Position numbers and translations under genes: made by a program. Under the pieces are notes generated by a model. That model saw only the letters and a list, made by a program, of their open reading frames with translations. It did no database searches and had not been told where the DNA came from. 7,495 bases of DNA from contig CAAGGT010000214.1 in NCBI GenBank assembly GCA_900769465.1, forward strand, positions 1 to 7,495, in the 5' to 3' direction. Each line of letters starts with the position of its first letter. Position 1 is the first letter of the stretch. This stretch comes from Bacteroidaceae bacterium (GTDB lineage: Bacteria > Bacteroidota > Bacteroidia > Bacteroidales > Bacteroidaceae). Below, in pieces: positions 6,401 through 7,495 of this stretch.

Positions 6401-7448
6401 ACCAGGTCTCATTGCCATTGGATGCCGGTGAAAGCAGTTCGTCTATGCTGAGATTACGATAATATTCCGCCCAAGGTTCGAGCAGCATCTTCATCTTGTC
6501 AATGCTGCTGCTCGAGAGCTGGTAGCCGAAATAGCCGTACTTTACACCGCCCTCCTCTTCTGTTTGCAGCAGTTCCTCTTGATTAGATGCCACAATCCTG
6601 TCGGCATACTGTTTCCAGTTAGGGTCAGTGATGAACATTTTATACGCCATTGCATCCACCACAATGCGGAAATCGGGGTGGCAGCCGTCGAACACGTTGC
6701 TGCCGATGTAGATATCTGTAGGCAGAAGCATCTCGTAATGATTGGTTCCGTCGGTGACAAGGTAGAACATATTAAGCTCTGTCAGATTCTTGCAATCCTT
6801 GAACGCACCGTCATGAATTACCATTCTCAAATAGGTGTTAGCATTTTCCGATGCCGATGCACAATCCTCGAACACAACCTTCTTTATGTGCTCGTTGCCT
6901 CGCAAGGCGGTGCTGTCTATGGCAATGGTCTTGTAGTTATAGGTAGTACCAATGTCGTTGTAGATACGCATTTCGCCGTCTGCGTCATCAAGGTCATCAT
7001 TGTCGACACCCACAATTTGCATATACCATGTCTCTTTATCCGGGGCAGGAGAAAGAACTTCATCAATATCGATATTTGGTATTAATGTAGTCCACGACTC
7101 AACAATTTGCCTCATTTCGGCCATATTGTCGCTCGAAAGCTGGTCGCCGAAATAACCATACTGCACACCATCCTCGGTATAAGCTACCGCCGCACGGGTA
7201 ACCACACGTGAAGCGCCTAAACGCGCTGCTGCGCGGGATGGCACAATGGTGTCGCGCACCACAAAACAACCTGCAATGGAATCGTACTCCATAGCCGAGG
7301 CCGGGACAGCCTTGGTTGCACGGGGATAAGGAAGAGTCTTCTTCACACCTTCCAACTCTGTCGCCAAGCCGTCTGTCTGTGCCTTGACAGGCAAAGCAAG
7401 CATCAGAAACGATACGACAGCAAACAAAAACAAATTTCTCTTTTTCAT
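480..7448 (-). CDS. Giant secreted BspA-like leucine-rich-repeat surface protein
   Basis: This complete ORF of 2,322 residues probably encodes an exported, cell-surface protein. The sequence shows an N-terminal signal peptide (about residues 1-24) without a lipobox cysteine, then LRR modules at about 94-288, 301-496, 510-804 and 815-988. Canonical BspA-type LRRs follow at about 1044-1164 (pattern 'AF..C..L..I..P..V..I'). A second module type occurs at 1176-1395 and 1532-1765, two beta-rich domains at about 1907-2050 and 2084-2244, and a sorting-type tail at 2287-2322. LRR blocks are repeatedly closed by a strand plus 'W..YADRI'-like cap, seen near 280, 488, 1155 and 1513. The start is firm: an in-frame TAA lies two codons upstream, an A-rich leader precedes the ATG and a signal peptide follows. 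BspA-type LRR proteins of Bacteroidales are known to act in adhesion and host or matrix binding, so that role is inferred here; the ligand is unknown. The gene may be co-transcribed with the small ORF 64 nt upstream if the window is circular or tandem. Confidence 0.95.
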   Translation of the reverse strand: MKKRNLFLFAVVSFLMLALPVKAQTDGLATELEGVKKTLPYPRATKAVPASAMEYDSIAGCFVVRDTIVPSRAAARLGASRVVTRAAVAYTEDGVQYGYFGDQLSSDNMAEMRQIVESWTTLIPNIDIDEVLSPAPDKETWYMQIVGVDNDDLDDADGEMRIYNDIGTTYNYKTIAIDSTALRGNEHIKKVVFEDCASASENANTYLRMVIHDGAFKDCKNLTELNMFYLVTDGTNHYEMLLPTDIYIGSNVFDGCHPDFRIVVDAMAYKMFITDPNWKQYADRIVASNQEELLQTEEEGGVKYGYFGYQLSSSSIDKMKMLLEPWAEYYRNLSIDELLSPASNGNETWYMKVVGVDNEELAEKNGEMRIYNDIGTTYNYKTIAIDGTALRGNEHIEKVVFEDCASSSENTNTAFKMVINDGAFKDCKNLKEFNMYYYVTAGDNHYEMLYPTDVFIGKNVFDGCHPDFRIVVAPQLYDAFTTDANWGQYADRIVASDYLPTKYDPVTVDGVTYDYAANSINTLPTSELTRLQSSWWNAAIIGVEVAIAIATYGTASSATTSAIAAAKQNATVDGTVDGVIKITGRTTAELIESFQKIVTYSKSMVDRTYYMVAAAVDAASVAGVNALGYISSTIGNKARREPTWIMKGQWVMTENKHTIYHMYVKDVENRETVTLYNDIGSAYNYKTVAIGSTAFHNKDSIKTIKFQDLYADASEMYASMTVLIPDSAFMGCTGLETVDLIMRSIDTNPDRDVPLGPENFILCGEDIFAGCDTTKLKIRIGAEKYEEFAENTYWKKYKNCFEIVDVPEVVDFVDYGAQYSYSFEDNTRKKETYLGEHNIEHVHIIGPDTEGLVEQSGELGLFNDIGIYNNYKLDYVKDKAFYGNEELKGISMFDLKGFAIAGDSYSDLEIVLQDSAFAYCPNLEYINMLYFRTDGTNVVESLDPERVMLEEGVFAGCDKLKLKMTASAVESFKADTAWAKFEDRFLPSFILTKEEALMAALEECGMEYESPITGASFDVYDVMQVTDPTILDGKFQGKAIAEFRDFKAFECINLDYIGEAWFKDCTELQGIGLPSTIKIIYAQAFYNCQMLDDLVIPASVHTISHEAFANCINLKSITFLSNSPAVLIVNNVFDNLPEDYVIYVPEEAVDTYKQQWSLFAGHIQSLSNKHTGIYEVTLTEPGTLAEALGITITGTDPLTISGNYSKYDSLKIVGPINGTDVGLVRFMGGRDVNNCNDIYPRNLKYLDLYDAHIKAGGEDYNQDGDNDRITEDDCIDTYMFWELDALETLILPKSVTKIKDYAFNNCDNLKRVVIGDNTKSIGEEVSHDSNKLQEVILLCNEAPATDDDAWSEDKTVKLFYVPNAIRDHIAGSRAYYTRGDSIAVPFMDDALLRALSEKRIYTMYDLSTLKDVENLINGNDEIRIFNELVMAFDVKELGDNSLSGCSSLEEMTLPFKVKSISAGAFNGCTSLMKVNVACDSIPALAENAFESLPGDFVIYVAAGKEDAYRKAWPQYADHIQGVKKTKEEVKVVTLTEPGTLADALEFSVSMETPDDIGRINGNFTKISALKVNGPINAKDIAVLRMLGGRDEEDADEVVLARMTYLDLYDATICTDPDNICFNRDGNNDYVENENEIPEHMFWKLDRLHTVILPKSVTKIDDNAFYDCLNVETIVVGDATVEVGNDAFGLCKNLKNIVFLGNEKAELDGDAFTDPITDQPYQVEKMYIPFSLYDSYVADREYTTHTKEFCTNFEDDAVFRAYGSHVVMSNDELKNVTNIDGWFDHHTGVKDLTSLGLTAVDTLKAATLSPLKELLKITLPDTLAVVEEGAFAANTKLQWADFAQCINESVLTNDNIGRMGFNQYALIYTPESFTVTGLTNVVYGSEGNLRCDHFIFSDNAAYAVPREFKAAAISYDRLFGQGETATLCLPFDMEVPSGAKVCLLNDEEGDTMFVAQLEVESIEANRPYVIIADEELTFATANETLVPVVHDKLEPVSTGSYAMRGTFVPVSAKEAKAKSMYILNDDYSWSLVNDAAEGEQVLSPYSVYMQATRIHVPETVFMREALFNIVDGACSKFENPENRIGRIIYTRTLNNSWNALYVPFQIELTEEFLANYDVAYINDVRSYDRDDDGELDDWNIEIIKIKKLVKLKANHPYVIRPKNEEAINMNITQIYSTLYNTAPENCIAVTCSSAYKQYAVRGVYSKSESSELDGGNYVYAINRYGEWQKMDLTTTLVPFRLYLTVANSDGSPVVDEFAANSIRMRLVGEEDEDGTTFIYDVEVDEELKGENGKVKAIYDLQGRRVLEPKKGGIYIVNNKKVIF
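483..590 (-). other. Por-secretion-type C-terminal tail (residues 2287-2322)
   Basis: The last 36 residues include the motif AIYDLQGRRVLEPKKGGIYI, followed by a basic NNKKVIF end. This matches the known shape of Bacteroidetes type IX secretion sorting domains ('YD..G..V......G.Y.v....k'). Export across the outer membrane and surface attachment by type IX secretion is inferred. Some Bacteroidales carry such tails without a proven system, so the route is not certain. Confidence 0.7.
717..1199 (-). other. Beta-rich C-terminal domain, second copy (residues 2084-2244)
   Basis: Landmarks are IIYTRTLNNSWNALYVPF, ANHPYVIRP, YAVRGVYS, YVYAINRYGEWQKMD and LVPFRLYL, matching the previous domain in order. 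It carries an added loop, YDRDDDGELDDW (about residues 2126-2137), which fits the start of an EF-hand-like D.D.DG pattern and may bind calcium. Confidence 0.65.
1299..1730 (-). other. Beta-rich C-terminal domain, first copy (residues 1907-2050)
   Basis: Landmarks in order are ISYDRLF, TATLCLPFDM, ANRPYVII, GSYAMRGTFVPV, a YILNDD strand and LSPYSVYMQ. The same order recurs in the next domain. I recall this pattern as frequent after LRR regions in Prevotella-like secreted proteins. Its function is not known to me. A beta-sandwich linker or stalk is a reasonable guess. Confidence 0.65.
2154..2855 (-). repeat. LRR module type B, copy 2 (residues 1532-1765)
   Basis: The order is the same as copy 1: VTLTEPGTLADAL, GPINAKD, MLGGRD, YLDLYDA, the loop FNRDGNNDYVENENE at 1621-1635, ILPKSVTKI and MYIPFS, to EDDAVFRAY. 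The two copies are offset by about 356-361 residues. They are well diverged at the DNA level, so this is an older duplication than type A copies 1 and 2. Confidence 0.8.
3264..3923 (-). repeat. LRR module type B, copy 1 (residues 1176-1395)
   Basis: The module begins VTLTEPGTLAEAL and continues through GPINGTD, FMGGRD, YLDLYDA, a 'DYNQDGDNDRITEDD' loop at 1259-1273, ILPKSVTKI and a FYVPNA strand, to MDDALLRAL. The Asp loop resembles calcium-binding D.D.DG loops. Calcium binding is an inference. Confidence 0.8.
4485..5006 (-). repeat. LRR module type A, copy 4 (residues 815-988)
   Basis: This is the most diverged copy. It opens with YGAQYSYSFED, has the core LFNDIGIYNNYKLDYVKDKA, then FAYCPNLEYINMLYFRTDGTN matching CKNLTELNMFYLVTDGTN of copy 1, and ends with a WAKFEDRFLPS cap. 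The increasing divergence from copy 1 to copy 4 suggests successive duplications. Confidence 0.8.
5037..5921 (-). repeat. LRR module type A, copy 3, with insertion (residues 510-804)
   Basis: This diverged copy opens with GVTYDYAANSINTLPTSEL, which aligns with the GVQYGYFGDQLSS opening of copy 1. It resumes at HMYVKDVENRETVTLYNDIG and closes with a YWKKYKNCFEIV cap. Between the opening helix and the YNDIG core it is about 100 residues longer than copies 1 and 2 (see the Ala-rich segment). Confidence 0.78.
5541..5846 (-). other. Ala-rich hydrophobic insertion within LRR copy 3 (residues 535-636)
   Basis: Two uncharged or nearly uncharged stretches stand out from the Asp/Glu-rich surroundings: about residues 535-566 (WWNAAIIGVEVAIAIATYG...) and about 611-635 (MVAAAVDAASVAGVNALGY...). 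A more polar segment rich in Val, Thr and Lys separates them. Both are long enough to be membrane-like or buried helices. This is unusual inside the LRR part of a secreted surface protein. Copies 1 and 2 have only about 20 residues at the equivalent place. Confidence 0.75.
5961..6548 (-). repeat. LRR module type A, copy 2 (residues 301-496)
   Basis: This copy follows the same order as copy 1: GVKYGYFGYQLSS, TWYM, RIYNDIGTTYNYKTIAID, FKDCKNL and the cap NWGQYADRIVAS. A 26-bp stretch covering the ADRIVAS cap is identical between 5962-5987 and 6586-6611. Confidence 0.9.
6585..7169 (-). repeat. LRR module type A, copy 1 (residues 94-288)
   Basis: The module runs from GVQYGYFGDQLSS through TWYM, the central RIYNDIGTTYNYKTIAID and FKDCKNL to the cap NWKQYADRIVAS. 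It is closely matched by copy 2, about 207 residues downstream. In the central 38-residue block (161-198 versus 369-406) only two residues differ, and the DNA is also very similar, so the duplication is recent or kept homogeneous by gene conversion. Confidence 0.9.
7377..7448 (-). other. Signal peptide of the LRR protein (residues 1-24)
   Basis: The basic start MKKRN is followed by a hydrophobic core (LFLFAVVSFLMLALP) and the end VKAQ, with cleavage expected around residues 23-24. No Cys sits in a lipobox position. The protein is therefore predicted to leave the cytoplasm by Sec and signal peptidase I and not as a lipoprotein. Confidence 0.9.
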
Positions 7449-7495
7449 TTTTTAATTTATACCGTTCATGTAATAATCCAGGGGTAATAATCTGC
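7377..7495. repeat. Exact 119-bp terminal direct repeat, right copy
   Basis: This is the partner of 1-119. Joining the two copies gives a 7,376-bp circle. Across that join the LRR gene's upstream region continues into the 64-nt leader and the 57-residue ORF at 137-310. Confidence 0.97.

Noticed and set aside
4485..7169. Regularly recurring DNA blocks that might suggest a CRISPR or satellite array
   Set aside because: The period is hundreds of bases and the blocks keep one open reading frame. They are LRR protein modules.
1..7495. A small plasmid or phage genome
   Set aside because: The closure fits, but no replication initiator, mobilisation, integrase, capsid or partition gene is visible in any frame, so it is kept only as one hypothesis in the findings.

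Overview
The window is almost filled by one very large minus-strand gene. It encodes a 2,322-residue secreted, BspA-type leucine-rich-repeat (LRR) surface protein of the kind common in Bacteroidales such as Prevotella and its gut relatives. That taxonomic placement is an inference. It rests on the BspA-like LRRs, the C-terminal tail of the Por-secretion type ('YDLQGRRV...GGIYIV'), A-rich leaders in place of Shine-Dalgarno sites, and a small companion protein with an ending I associate with Bacteroidales (RGEWGSLW).

Layout, read in the direction of transcription (right to left): the LRR gene runs from 7448 to 480. A 169-nt non-coding stretch (311-479) follows, with a REP-like imperfect inverted repeat just past the stop. 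Next comes a 57-residue minus-strand ORF (137-310), then a 64-nt gap, then the first 24 codons of the same LRR gene again (72-1). The window therefore begins inside the gene start with which it ends.

Positions 1-119 and 7377-7495 are identical over 119 bp. Joined at this repeat, the sequence closes into a 7,376-bp circle in which the small ORF lies 64 nt upstream of the LRR gene, in the same orientation, as a likely two-gene unit. No replication, mobilisation, integrase or partition gene is present. A genuine small plasmid is therefore doubtful. A tandem array of LRR genes with identical 5' ends, or a loop in an assembly graph, explains the data at least as well.

The LRR protein is modular. 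It has a signal peptide and four copies of a roughly 200-residue module, the first two nearly identical and the third carrying an insertion of about 100 hydrophobic, Ala-rich residues. Canonical BspA LRRs follow, then two copies of a different LRR module containing Asp/Asn-rich loops, two tandem beta-rich domains and the C-terminal tail. Its expected role is at the cell surface, in adhesion or ligand binding, but no ligand can be read from the sequence.
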